From contig CALFVM010000230.1 in assembly GCA_937928665.1 (NCBI GenBank), positions 1-7,076 of the forward strand: a stretch of 7,076 nt of DNA, written 5' to 3'. Positions within the stretch are counted from its first letter, which is position 1, and each line of letters begins with the position of its first letter. Both the position numbers and the translations under genes were made by a program. This document shows, piece after piece, positions 1 through 5,650 of the stretch. Origin of the DNA: an uncultured Candidatus Methylacidiphilales bacterium (lineage in GTDB: Bacteria; Verrucomicrobiota; Verrucomicrobiia; Methylacidiphilales; CALFVM01). The notes below the pieces were generated by a model that had not been told where the DNA came from, did not search any database, and worked only from the letters and a program-made list of their open reading frames with translations.

Positions 1-128
1 AGGTCGCCACGCTGATCATCTGCTGCTGGCAGGCCTCAGCAATGGCTTTGCCTTCGCCCATTGCAGCTTCAATGGCACGTCGTTTTTTTGATGCTCGGTT
101 CGGGTGTAGGTCGCTGGCCTTTCAGCAT
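1..128 (-). pseudogene. IS3-family OrfA transposase fragment, frameshifted and cut by window edge
   Basis: Read on the minus strand from an ATG at 128, the frame gives MLKGQRPTPEPSIKK and then meets a run of seven A (83-89 on the plus strand), after which it hits a stop at 71-69. If one A is skipped, translation continues as RRAIEAAMGEGKAIAEACQ and then QQMISVAT to the window edge. The joined reading resembles the N-terminal helix-turn-helix domain of IS3-type OrfA: a basic start, a TPE motif, a helix, then a GK..AEAC helix and an IS.AT turn, where intact relatives continue with a YYRW-like motif. OrfA binds the element's terminal repeats. The frameshift lies near the N-terminus, not at the OrfA/OrfB junction where IS3 elements use programmed slippage, so it looks like decay or a homopolymer read error. 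Recognition is by motif only and the fragment is about 40 residues. Confidence 0.55.
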
Positions 129-178
129 CGAGTCGGTGGTGCTCCGGGACCACCATGACTCTCATTGCACATGGATCA
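1..178 (-). mobile_element. possible 5' end of an IS3-like insertion sequence
   Basis: If the OrfA-like fragment belongs to an IS3-type element, its outer terminus should lie some tens of bases before the ATG at 128. On the minus strand a TGATCC sequence begins at 178, 50 nt upstream of that ATG. IS3-family ends typically begin with TG, and IS3 itself begins with TGATC. The other end lies outside the window, so neither an inverted-repeat partner nor a target-site duplication can be seen. The boundary is an inference. Confidence 0.3.
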
Positions 179-203
179 GCTTTTGGGGAGCAGGCCGCCA
201 TAG

Positions 204-290
204 TTCGGCAGGAGCCTGGTGTTTGCCGGTATCATTGGCACTTGCGGGATGGGAATTTTCCTGGCCTGGATGCTCCGGAATCCGTGTTGA
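204..290 (+). other. short hydrophobic reading, possible 3' remnant of a disrupted membrane-protein gene
   Basis: After an in-frame TAG at 201-203, this frame encodes one strongly hydrophobic segment, LVFAGIIGTCGMGIFLAWML (residues 5-24), then RNPC and a TGA at 288-290. It looks like the last transmembrane helix of a membrane protein. It has no start codon or recognisable family, and the upstream frames are interrupted. It could be the tail of a gene broken by the neighbouring insertion sequence, or chance. Apart from this and the inverted repeat at 303-334, nothing else is visible between 129 and 318. Confidence 0.2.
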
Positions 291-302
291 CCTGACCCAC
301 CT

Positions 303-334
303 CGGTTCTGGGCTCGTGTCAGGGATTAGAACCG
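303..334. repeat. 7-bp inverted repeat at the end of the DUF2062 gene
   Basis: CGGTTCT at 303-309 is complementary to AGAACCG at 328-334, with an 18-nt loop. It overlaps the stop codon of the minus-strand DUF2062 gene. There is no T-run on either side, so it is not a classical intrinsic terminator. It could be a weak structure at the transcript end, or chance. Confidence 0.3.
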
Positions 335-939
335 GTGGCCATTACTTTGCCGTCGGCAGGTTCATCGCCTCCAGAGCTCCCTGGCCTGCCTGGCGGAGAA
401 GGGTTCCGGCCGCCGCGCGGGGCGCGGGGCTTGGGATCTGGCCAAAACATGCGGATTAAAATAAAACCGGGGATGCCGAGAGCCAGCCCAATCAGGGAAG
501 TGCCGAGCAGTAGTGCTCCGAAGATATCGAATCCGAATTGCGTGATCAGTTCCGGACTGAGGTTCAAGTTCTCTGCATCACGCCAGAAAGCCAGATCCGC
601 CGTCTCATGGCCCAGAAGTTTGTTTCCCAAGATCAACGCAGCTGCGTAAAGCACCGGGGCGGTCAAGGGATTAGTCGCCCAAATGAGTCCGAACGTCACC
701 AGGATGTTGGCCCGGAAAATGAAAACGAACGGAAGGGCCATCAGCATCTGAAATCCGAGAAAGGGCGTGGTGGCCGTTAGACAACCGATAAGCCAACCCC
801 AGGCGACCGATTCCCGGTGCAGGAGCCACAACTCTTTGCTGAACATGTGGTCCCCCATCCAACGATGAAAGCGCCCGCCCCGGAGTTTGCGCCGGGAAAC
901 CCCAAGCCGGTCCATCAGGCGGGCAAAACGGAAAGACAT
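319..939 (-). CDS. DUF2062 family membrane protein
   Basis: This encodes a small integral membrane protein of the DUF2062 family, whose biochemical role is unknown. From the ATG at 939 it has 206 residues. A basic N-terminus is followed by the conserved core at about residues 43-110. That core includes a Gly-rich TATTPFLGFQ helix, the FRAN turn and the NPLTAP motif, and carries two to three hydrophobic helices. Another helix pair sits near 137-166. The last 40 residues form a Pro/Gly/Arg-rich, probably disordered tail of the kind many membrane proteins carry. The frame stays open to a TTG at 978, which would add 13 residues. I prefer the ATG, although neither start has a clear ribosome-binding site. 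The gene follows tilS on the same strand with an 81-nt gap (42 nt from the TTG), so co-transcription is likely. The family call is firm; the function is unknown. Confidence 0.85.
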   Translation of the reverse strand: MSFRFARLMDRLGVSRRKLRGGRFHRWMGDHMFSKELWLLHRESVAWGWLIGCLTATTPFLGFQMLMALPFVFIFRANILVTFGLIWATNPLTAPVLYAAALILGNKLLGHETADLAFWRDAENLNLSPELITQFGFDIFGALLLGTSLIGLALGIPGFILIRMFWPDPKPRAPRGGRNPSPPGRPGSSGGDEPADGKVMATGSNP

Positions 940-1020
940 GTGGGGCAGGAAAGTAGAGCCGGAGCAACGGCGAGGCAAGCCCCGGAGGAAGCCGGCTTTA
1001 TCGCCCGGAACCCGGGGTCT

Positions 1021-1995
1021 TCATTCGATAAAAAGGTGCCCCGCACGCCGACGACAATGAAGATCACCGGGGAGGTTCACCTTGCTCTTATGGAGGTCTG
1101 TCAGAAGAGATCGGACCGCCTCTATTGACTCAAACCCGACACCCGGGACGCCCCGCGACTTGAGCCAGCCCCGAAGAAAACGGCGCTGGTGCGCGACCGG
1201 TTTGAGCTTGAGGGAACACGAGGCCTTCTCCGGCCAGACCTGGGGGAGCAGTTCCTCCCAGAACTCGTTTTCGTCCGCCAACACCCGGGCGGCCCGCCAG
1301 ATCGGCTCCCGGACGGGTCGGCCGGCCACTTTTTCCATATACGGCAAAAGCCTGAGGCGAACCCGGTTGCGGAATTTGCTTAACCACTGGTTGGTCGGAT
1401 CCTCCCGCCATTCCACCCCCCAGTTCCGGGCGATCTGCTTGAGCGCAGCCTTGTCGAACTCCAGCATTGGGCGGACTACCCGGACACCGTGCTTCACCCG
1501 CACCGCCCGCAAACTGGCCATTCCTTCCGGCCCAGCTCCGCGCATGAGCTGGAGCAAAAACGTCTCCACCAAATCATCTGCGTGCTGGGCCAGCCAGAGC
1601 TGCCCGCAGGAAACTTCCTTGCACGCGTCGTAAAAAAAACGCCACCGGCTTTCCCGGGCCTCATTCTCCCCCACCACTCCTGCCTTGGCCGCACGGCCGG
1701 CCACAAAGGGCAGCCCCCGGGCCGTTGCCCACCGCTTGACCCAGAGCAGATCCTGTCGGCTAGATGCTCCCCGCCAACGATGATCGAAATGGAGGACGGT
1801 AAAGCGCACACCGGTCCGATGCAGGGCTTCAGCCAGAACCATCGAATCAAGTCCCCCGGAAACGGCCACCGCAATGCCCTCTAGCTCGGCGTGGGCCTCC
1901 CGACACCGCTTGACCGCCTGAAGCAGCCGGACCGCGGCCACCGAAACGGGGCCGGGATCGGACTTCGGCTTGCGTTGGGCGGGGCGCGGTGTCAT
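1021..1995 (-). CDS. tilS: tRNA(Ile)-lysidine synthase
   Basis: TilS ligates lysine to C34 of tRNA-Ile(CAU) using ATP, making lysidine. This switches both codon reading (AUA) and aminoacylation from Met to Ile, and is normally essential. The 324-residue product shows the N-type ATP-pyrophosphatase P-loop SGGLDSM (46-52), then HFDHRWRG (69-76) and ARESRWRFFYD (113-123). The AQHADDLVETFLLQLMRGAG block (136-155) follows, then RPMLEFDKAALKQIA, with EDPTN (198-202) and FRNRVRLRLLP (208-218). These are the standard TilS motifs in order. It is shorter than the roughly 430-residue E. coli enzyme, so the C-terminal tRNA-binding part is reduced (about 100 residues after the catalytic core), as in the compact versions. 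The first 18 residues are unconserved and a GTG at 1941 is an alternative start. The ATG at 1995 lies only 12 bp from the oppositely oriented sppA start. Confidence 0.95.
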   Translation of the reverse strand: MTPRPAQRKPKSDPGPVSVAAVRLLQAVKRCREAHAELEGIAVAVSGGLDSMVLAEALHRTGVRFTVLHFDHRWRGASSRQDLLWVKRWATARGLPFVAGRAAKAGVVGENEARESRWRFFYDACKEVSCGQLWLAQHADDLVETFLLQLMRGAGPEGMASLRAVRVKHGVRVVRPMLEFDKAALKQIARNWGVEWREDPTNQWLSKFRNRVRLRLLPYMEKVAGRPVREPIWRAARVLADENEFWEELLPQVWPEKASCSLKLKPVAHQRRFLRGWLKSRGVPGVGFESIEAVRSLLTDLHKSKVNLPGDLHCRRRAGHLFIE

Positions 1996-2007
1996 CGTTT
2001 CGAACTC
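1996..2007. promoter_or_regulatory. 12-bp divergent gap between tilS and sppA start codons
   Basis: The ATG of tilS (minus strand, 1995) and the most likely ATG of sppA (plus strand, 2008) are 12 bp apart. Promoters for the two divergent units must therefore lie within the start of the opposite gene, or the true tilS start is further in (for example GTG at 1941, leaving 66 bp). I see no convincing -35/-10 pair or Shine-Dalgarno sequence for either gene here, so this entry marks the location and not a mapped promoter. Confidence 0.4.
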
Positions 2008-3003
2008 ATGAAACGCGCTTTCGGCTGCCTGACCATCTTTTTGTTGATGGCTCTGGCCCTGTCGGTCCTCTTCAACATCATCCTCCTCGCTGGCAACACG
2101 ACTAATCTCGGCAAATCACGGACCGATTTTGAGGAAATTCACCTCTACGGCAACCCCTTCTCCACTGATAAAATCGCGGTCATCGACATCTCCGGCGTCA
2201 TCTCCGCTTCAACCCCAGGCGAAGTCTACTCCACCCAGTTGGATGACTACACTTTCATGATCCGCCAAGCACTGGACGACGCGGCCGTAAAGGCCATCGT
2301 CTTGCGAATCGACAGCCCCGGCGGCGAAGTCACCGCCAGCGATATTCTCTTCCACGCCGTCGCTCAGGCTGACGAAAAAAAACCGGTTCTCGCCTTCCTC
2401 CAGAGCATCGGCACCTCCGGTGCTTACTACACGGCCATCGGAGCTCGGCACATCTCGGCCAACAGCCAGACCATCACCGGCTCCATCGGCGTCATTTTGC
2501 AAACGTTCAACATGCAAGGCCTCGCCGACAAGATCGGGATCGGCTTGGTCACCTTTAAATCAGGCGAACTCAAAGATCTCCTCAATCCCCTCCGCCCGGT
2601 AACTGAAGCGGAACGGGTGTTGTTCCAGGCACTGATCGACGAAAGCTACGACCGCTTTGTCGGCCTGGTCGCCGAGCGCCGTAATCTTCCCCTGGCGGCT
2701 TTGCGGAATGGTGTTGCCGACGGCCGGGTGCTCTCCGGTGCCCAAGCCCGAGAGGCCGGTTTGATCGATAGCACCGGCTACTTTGCCGACAGCCTCCGCG
2801 AAGCCATCCGCCTCGGCGAGGCCGACGAAAACGCGGCGGTGGTCGAACTCCAGGCACCCCTGCGGCTGAAACGGTTCTTCCGCATCTTCGGCCAGGCTTC
2901 AGGCGATCGTTCGCTCAACCTCCGGATCGGGCCGCCCTTACCGGAACTCCTCCCGGGCAGGCTATATTACCTGTCGGGACATTTGTTTTCCCCGGCTCCC
3001 TGA
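2008..3003 (+). CDS. sppA: signal peptide peptidase SppA, S49 family
   Basis: SppA is a membrane-anchored serine protease that degrades cleaved signal peptides and membrane-protein fragments on the outer face of the cytoplasmic membrane. The product has 331 residues. A hydrophobic anchor at about 6-28 follows MKRAF. The S49 core then shows AVIDISGVI (57-65), VLRIDSPGGEVTA (98-110), SIGTSGAYY (133-141), ITGSIGVI (156-163) and FKSGELKDLLNP (183-194). Ser137 in TSGAYY and Lys189 in LKD are the expected catalytic dyad; they are 52 residues apart, the spacing of the short single-domain B. subtilis type (Ser147/Lys199). Its length also matches the short form and not the double-length E. coli protein. 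The frame is open back to 1891, but the ATG at 2008 places a typical signal anchor at the N-terminus and avoids overlap with tilS. It ends 6 nt before the next protease gene. Confidence 0.95.
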   Translation: MKRAFGCLTIFLLMALALSVLFNIILLAGNTTNLGKSRTDFEEIHLYGNPFSTDKIAVIDISGVISASTPGEVYSTQLDDYTFMIRQALDDAAVKAIVLRIDSPGGEVTASDILFHAVAQADEKKPVLAFLQSIGTSGAYYTAIGARHISANSQTITGSIGVILQTFNMQGLADKIGIGLVTFKSGELKDLLNPLRPVTEAERVLFQALIDESYDRFVGLVAERRNLPLAALRNGVADGRVLSGAQAREAGLIDSTGYFADSLREAIRLGEADENAAVVELQAPLRLKRFFRIFGQASGDRSLNLRIGPPLPELLPGRLYYLSGHLFSPAP

Positions 3004-3009
3004 CCGGCC

Positions 3010-3774
3010 GTGCCCCATCCCGACACCATTCCCCCCGGCTGGTTCGTCCTTGCGGCGGCCCTCCCCTTCCTCAGCGTCCTCGCGCTTCTCCGCCTTCGCC
3101 AGAGTTCCGGCCCCCTCTGGCTCCGCTGGGACAATGTCCCCTGGGCACCGTGGCGACTGGCTGATGTTCTCGGTATCGGTTGCCTTGCTGCCACCACGGT
3201 CTTCCTCTTCTATCCGGCCACGCCCGCCGTCACGATCCTTGGCACCCTTTGGTTGGCCCAGGGTCGGGGATTTAAAGTCACACCCCTTTGGCAACTCGAT
3301 CGCGCAAATCTCTGTATCCTCGACAGCCTTTTTCTCTACCTCGCCTGCCTCCTGCCCATCGGGCTGCTTGCCGCAGGCTCCACCCTTTTGAGCAATCATT
3401 TCGGCCTCGAGGATCTTGTTCAGGGACCCGTTCGGGAGATTCTCGAATCGACCGATACAGACCGGATTTTTTTCTACCTCGTCGCCGCCGTCATCATTGC
3501 CCCGCTCTGGGAGGAGGTCGTTTTCCGCGGGGTGCTCTACCCGTTTTGCAAAGCGCACCTCGGACGCTGGCCCGCACTTATCACCACCGGTCTCCTCTTC
3601 GGCGCCATCCACGGGCACCTGCCTAGCTTTCTCCCGCTCGCCCTCCTCGGCGTTGTCCTGGGCCTCGCCTACGAGCGAACCGGCTCCCTCTGGTCCCCCA
3701 TTCTCTTGCACACCTTCTTCAACCTCGGCACATCGATCAACCTCCTCCTCCTCCGGCTTTATGAAACGCCGTGA
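3010..3774 (+). CDS. CPBP family intramembrane glutamic endopeptidase (CAAX/Abi type)
   Basis: This is a polytopic membrane protein of the CPBP (CAAX protease and bacteriocin-processing, formerly Abi) family, relatives of the Rce1 intramembrane glutamic proteases. The 254-residue product has hydrophobic segments near 11-29, 52-80, 104-125, 154-168, 190-220 and 228-248. The family motifs are intact: EEVVFR (168-173, the EExxxR catalytic glutamates and Arg), FGAIH (197-201, FxxxH) and HTFFN (234-238, HxxxN). The substrate is unknown; bacterial members include prenyl-protein-like proteases, bacteriocin self-immunity factors and processing enzymes. The start is a GTG 6 nt after the sppA stop. No Shine-Dalgarno is evident, so translation is probably coupled to sppA. 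Its 3' end overlaps thiL by 14 nt. Family and catalytic residues are clear; the physiological role is not. Confidence 0.9.
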   Translation: MPHPDTIPPGWFVLAAALPFLSVLALLRLRQSSGPLWLRWDNVPWAPWRLADVLGIGCLAATTVFLFYPATPAVTILGTLWLAQGRGFKVTPLWQLDRANLCILDSLFLYLACLLPIGLLAAGSTLLSNHFGLEDLVQGPVREILESTDTDRIFFYLVAAVIIAPLWEEVVFRGVLYPFCKAHLGRWPALITTGLLFGAIHGHLPSFLPLALLGVVLGLAYERTGSLWSPILLHTFFNLGTSINLLLLRLYETP

Positions 3775-4639
3775 CGAAGACTCCCTCATCCGCACCCTCA
3801 CCCGGGACTGGCCAACGGCAGGTCTCGCCACCGGCGTTGGACACGACTGCGCCGTTATCCACGCCGCGCCTCGCGGCACCTTGCCGGTTCTGAAAATTGA
3901 TGCGGTCGTCGAGGGCATCCACTTCACTCCGTCTGCACCCGCCCAGGCCATCGGACACAAAGCTATTGCCAGAGTCTTGAGCGATTTTGCAGCCGCTGCC
4001 GCCACTCCCAAAGCCGCCCTAATTGCCATCGGCCTGCCTCCCGATTTTTCAGAAAACCGACTCCGCCAAATCTACCGCGGTCTGGAAACCACAGCCGCCG
4101 CCCATCGCGTCGCCCTTGCCGGTGGCGAACTGACCCGGAGTCCCGCTTTCTGGATGGCGGTGTCGGGCTATGGCCACGTTCGGCCCCGGCACGAAACCCG
4201 CCGGTCCGGTGCGCACTCCGGGGATCTGATCGTCATCACCGGCCAACTCGGAGCCACCCAAACCGTGCACCATCTAACCTTCGTCCCACGCTTGGCTGAA
4301 GGCCAATGGCTCGGTGCGCATCGCATCGCCACGAGCATGATGGATCTCAGCGACGGTCTCGGACGCGATCTGCCCCGCCTGGCTGCGGCCTCTGGGCTCT
4401 CCTTTGCCATCCATCCGGAAAATCTTCCATGCCGTCGCGGAGCCACTGCCAGCCAGGCTATCAACGATGGCGAGGATTATGAACTCCTCTTCACCATCCG
4501 GCCCACGGCATGGAACCGGCTCTCCCGCAACTGGCCCTTCGCCACACCCATCACCGTCATCGGCGCCATGCGCCCGGCCGGAGAGCCGCCTTCCACCGGG
4601 GGAATCCCTTTCCGGGGCTTCGACCATTTCCACCCATGA
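3761..4639 (+). CDS. thiL: thiamine-monophosphate kinase, divergent
   Basis: ThiL phosphorylates thiamine monophosphate with ATP to give thiamine diphosphate, the active vitamin B1 cofactor, in the cytoplasm. The 292-residue product has the AIR-synthase/PurM-like two-domain layout: GVGHDCAVI (25-33), IDAVVEGIHF (46-55), LSDFAAAAATP (73-83), GGELTRSP (121-128), MMDLSDGLGRDL (193-204) and NDGEDYELLF (235-244). The order and the two strongest motifs (LSDGL, GEDYELLF) support ThiL. Two acidic metal/nucleotide positions differ from the usual family sequence: the first Asp of the GDD motif is His28, and the Asp of GGD is Glu123. The region between the domains (about 160-190) is also short, giving a protein below the usual 310-330 residues. 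The start at 3761 gives a 14-nt overlap with the upstream gene; the frame stays open further upstream, but only inside that gene. The stop overlaps tsaE as ATGA. A related kinase activity cannot be excluded. Confidence 0.85.
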   Translation: MKRRDEDSLIRTLTRDWPTAGLATGVGHDCAVIHAAPRGTLPVLKIDAVVEGIHFTPSAPAQAIGHKAIARVLSDFAAAAATPKAALIAIGLPPDFSENRLRQIYRGLETTAAAHRVALAGGELTRSPAFWMAVSGYGHVRPRHETRRSGAHSGDLIVITGQLGATQTVHHLTFVPRLAEGQWLGAHRIATSMMDLSDGLGRDLPRLAAASGLSFAIHPENLPCRRGATASQAINDGEDYELLFTIRPTAWNRLSRNWPFATPITVIGAMRPAGEPPSTGGIPFRGFDHFHP

Positions 4640-5061
4640 ACTACGTCATCGAAACCGATTCACCCGCCGAGACCCGTGCTCATGCTGCCGCGTTTGCCGC
4701 CGAGACCCTTCCCGGCACTGTTATCCGGTTAAGCGGCGACCTTGGTGCTGGCAAGACCGAGTGGGTCAAAGGGTTCGCCGCCGGGCTTGGCTTCACCGGC
4801 CCCGTGACCAGCCCCACCTTTTCTCTGCTCCACGAATATCATGGGGGTCGCCTGCCTCTCTTTCCTTGGGATCTCTACCGCCTGTCTCCGGATACCAACT
4901 GGCTTGACCTCGACCTCCCGGACCATTTGCCAGGGTCCGGAGTCACCCTTATCGAATGGCCGGATCGTTATCGCGGACCTTGGCCTCGGGGTTCGTGGCA
5001 CCTTCACTTCAACCATTCCGCCAACGACCATCGGCGGATCACGCTTATCCGTGATGTCTGA
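4636..5061 (+). CDS. tsaE: tRNA threonylcarbamoyladenosine biosynthesis ATPase TsaE
   Basis: TsaE (YjeE) is the small P-loop ATPase that works with TsaB and TsaD to attach threonylcarbamoyl to A37 of ANN-decoding tRNAs (t6A). The 141-residue product has the expected length. It shows LSGDLGAGKT (32-41, Walker A with Lys40 and Thr41), VTSPTFSLLHEY (57-68), WDLYRL (78-83) and LIEWPDR (105-111). The family motif HxDxYRL reads PWDLYRL here: the Asp (79) and Arg (82) are kept, but the usual His is Pro77. The residue after GKT is Glu, where Thr or Ser is common. The ATG overlaps the thiL stop by 4 nt (ATGA) and the gene overlaps tsaB by 8 nt, so it is almost certainly translated by coupling; no Shine-Dalgarno is seen. 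Confidence 0.93.
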   Translation: MNYVIETDSPAETRAHAAAFAAETLPGTVIRLSGDLGAGKTEWVKGFAAGLGFTGPVTSPTFSLLHEYHGGRLPLFPWDLYRLSPDTNWLDLDLPDHLPGSGVTLIEWPDRYRGPWPRGSWHLHFNHSANDHRRITLIRDV

Positions 5062-5650
5062 ACTTGCTTCCATTCTTTGTCTGGAAACCTCCTCGCCCCA
5101 CGGCGGCAGTTGGGCCGCCTTCCATGACGGACAGCTGATTGCCTCCGCAGAAATTGATGGCCGGGCCTCGGCAGGACTCGCCTCAAGCCTTGCCTTCGCC
5201 CTGCCCTGGCCTCAGCTCCCGACGGAAATTCGCGTTGGTGTCGGCCCCGGTTCCTTCTCCGGCATCCGCGCTGCCCTGGCACTGGCCCAAGGCTTGGCTT
5301 TTGGTTGGAACGCCCGGGTCGTCCCCATCCGCAGCACCCACTCCGTCGGCCTCCAGTTCCCGCAGGTCTCGTTCCTCGGCATCTTCAGCGATGCACGAAG
5401 AGGCGAACTCTTTGTCACTTGCTACAGCCGGGGCAAATTGGCCAGACCCAGTCAGGTCATCCCACGCAGTGAACTCGACACGTGGTTGGCCAAGTGCACC
5501 ACTGCTGTCTGCACGGACGGTTTCGATCCATCCCTTCCGCTGGCTCTTCCCCGGGCGGCTGATCTCGGACGCCCCCTCCCGGATTACGGAGAAACTGAAG
5601 TGCTTCCCCCCGAACCCATTCATCTCCGATCACCTCTCGCCCAACGATGA
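5054..5650 (+). CDS. tsaB: tRNA threonylcarbamoyladenosine biosynthesis protein TsaB
   Basis: TsaB (YeaZ) is the non-catalytic, actin-fold partner that dimerises with TsaD and recruits TsaE during t6A37 formation. The product has 198 residues. It opens with ILCLETSSPHGGSWAAF (7-23), the family's N-terminal 'I..IDTS' strand. The hallmark VGVGPGSFSGIRAALALAQG (61-80) and LAFG follow, then SDARRGELF (112-120). It ends with PEPIHLRSP (186-194), matching the usual P.YLR end of TsaB. It is slightly shorter than the 220-230 residues usual in the family; the loss is mainly in the middle. The gene overlaps tsaE by 8 nt and alr by 4 nt. Neither tsaD nor rimI, which often follow tsaB, is adjacent; both must lie elsewhere. 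Confidence 0.92.
   Translation: MSELASILCLETSSPHGGSWAAFHDGQLIASAEIDGRASAGLASSLAFALPWPQLPTEIRVGVGPGSFSGIRAALALAQGLAFGWNARVVPIRSTHSVGLQFPQVSFLGIFSDARRGELFVTCYSRGKLARPSQVIPRSELDTWLAKCTTAVCTDGFDPSLPLALPRAADLGRPLPDYGETEVLPPEPIHLRSPLAQR

Noticed and set aside
61..459. Plus-strand frame of 132 codons
   Set aside because: Its composition looks like a shadow frame. It runs into the DUF2062 gene on the other strand and has no family-like motif.
980..1017. CCCCGG...CCGGGG inverted repeat and AAGCCGGCTT palindrome between tilS and the DUF2062 gene
   Set aside because: Short GC palindromes are expected by chance here. There is no T-run, and nothing else suggests a terminator.
1891..2007. 39-residue extension of SppA
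   Set aside because: It overlaps the tilS start antisense and would bury the signal anchor. The ATG at 2008 gives a standard N-terminus.
3416..3760. N-terminal extension of the thiL frame
   Set aside because: The extension is a Ser/Pro-rich translation lying inside the CPBP gene. ThiL homology begins at the ATG at 3761.
3010..3774. Phage-defence role for the CPBP ('Abi') protein
   Set aside because: The old Abi name alone does not show defence. The neighbours are housekeeping genes, and no partner defence genes are visible.
2962..4029. Long minus-strand frame of 355 codons
   Set aside because: It is antisense to the CPBP and thiL genes, which have full motifs. Its Glu/Gly/Arg-rich translation is typical of a shadow frame in GC-rich DNA.
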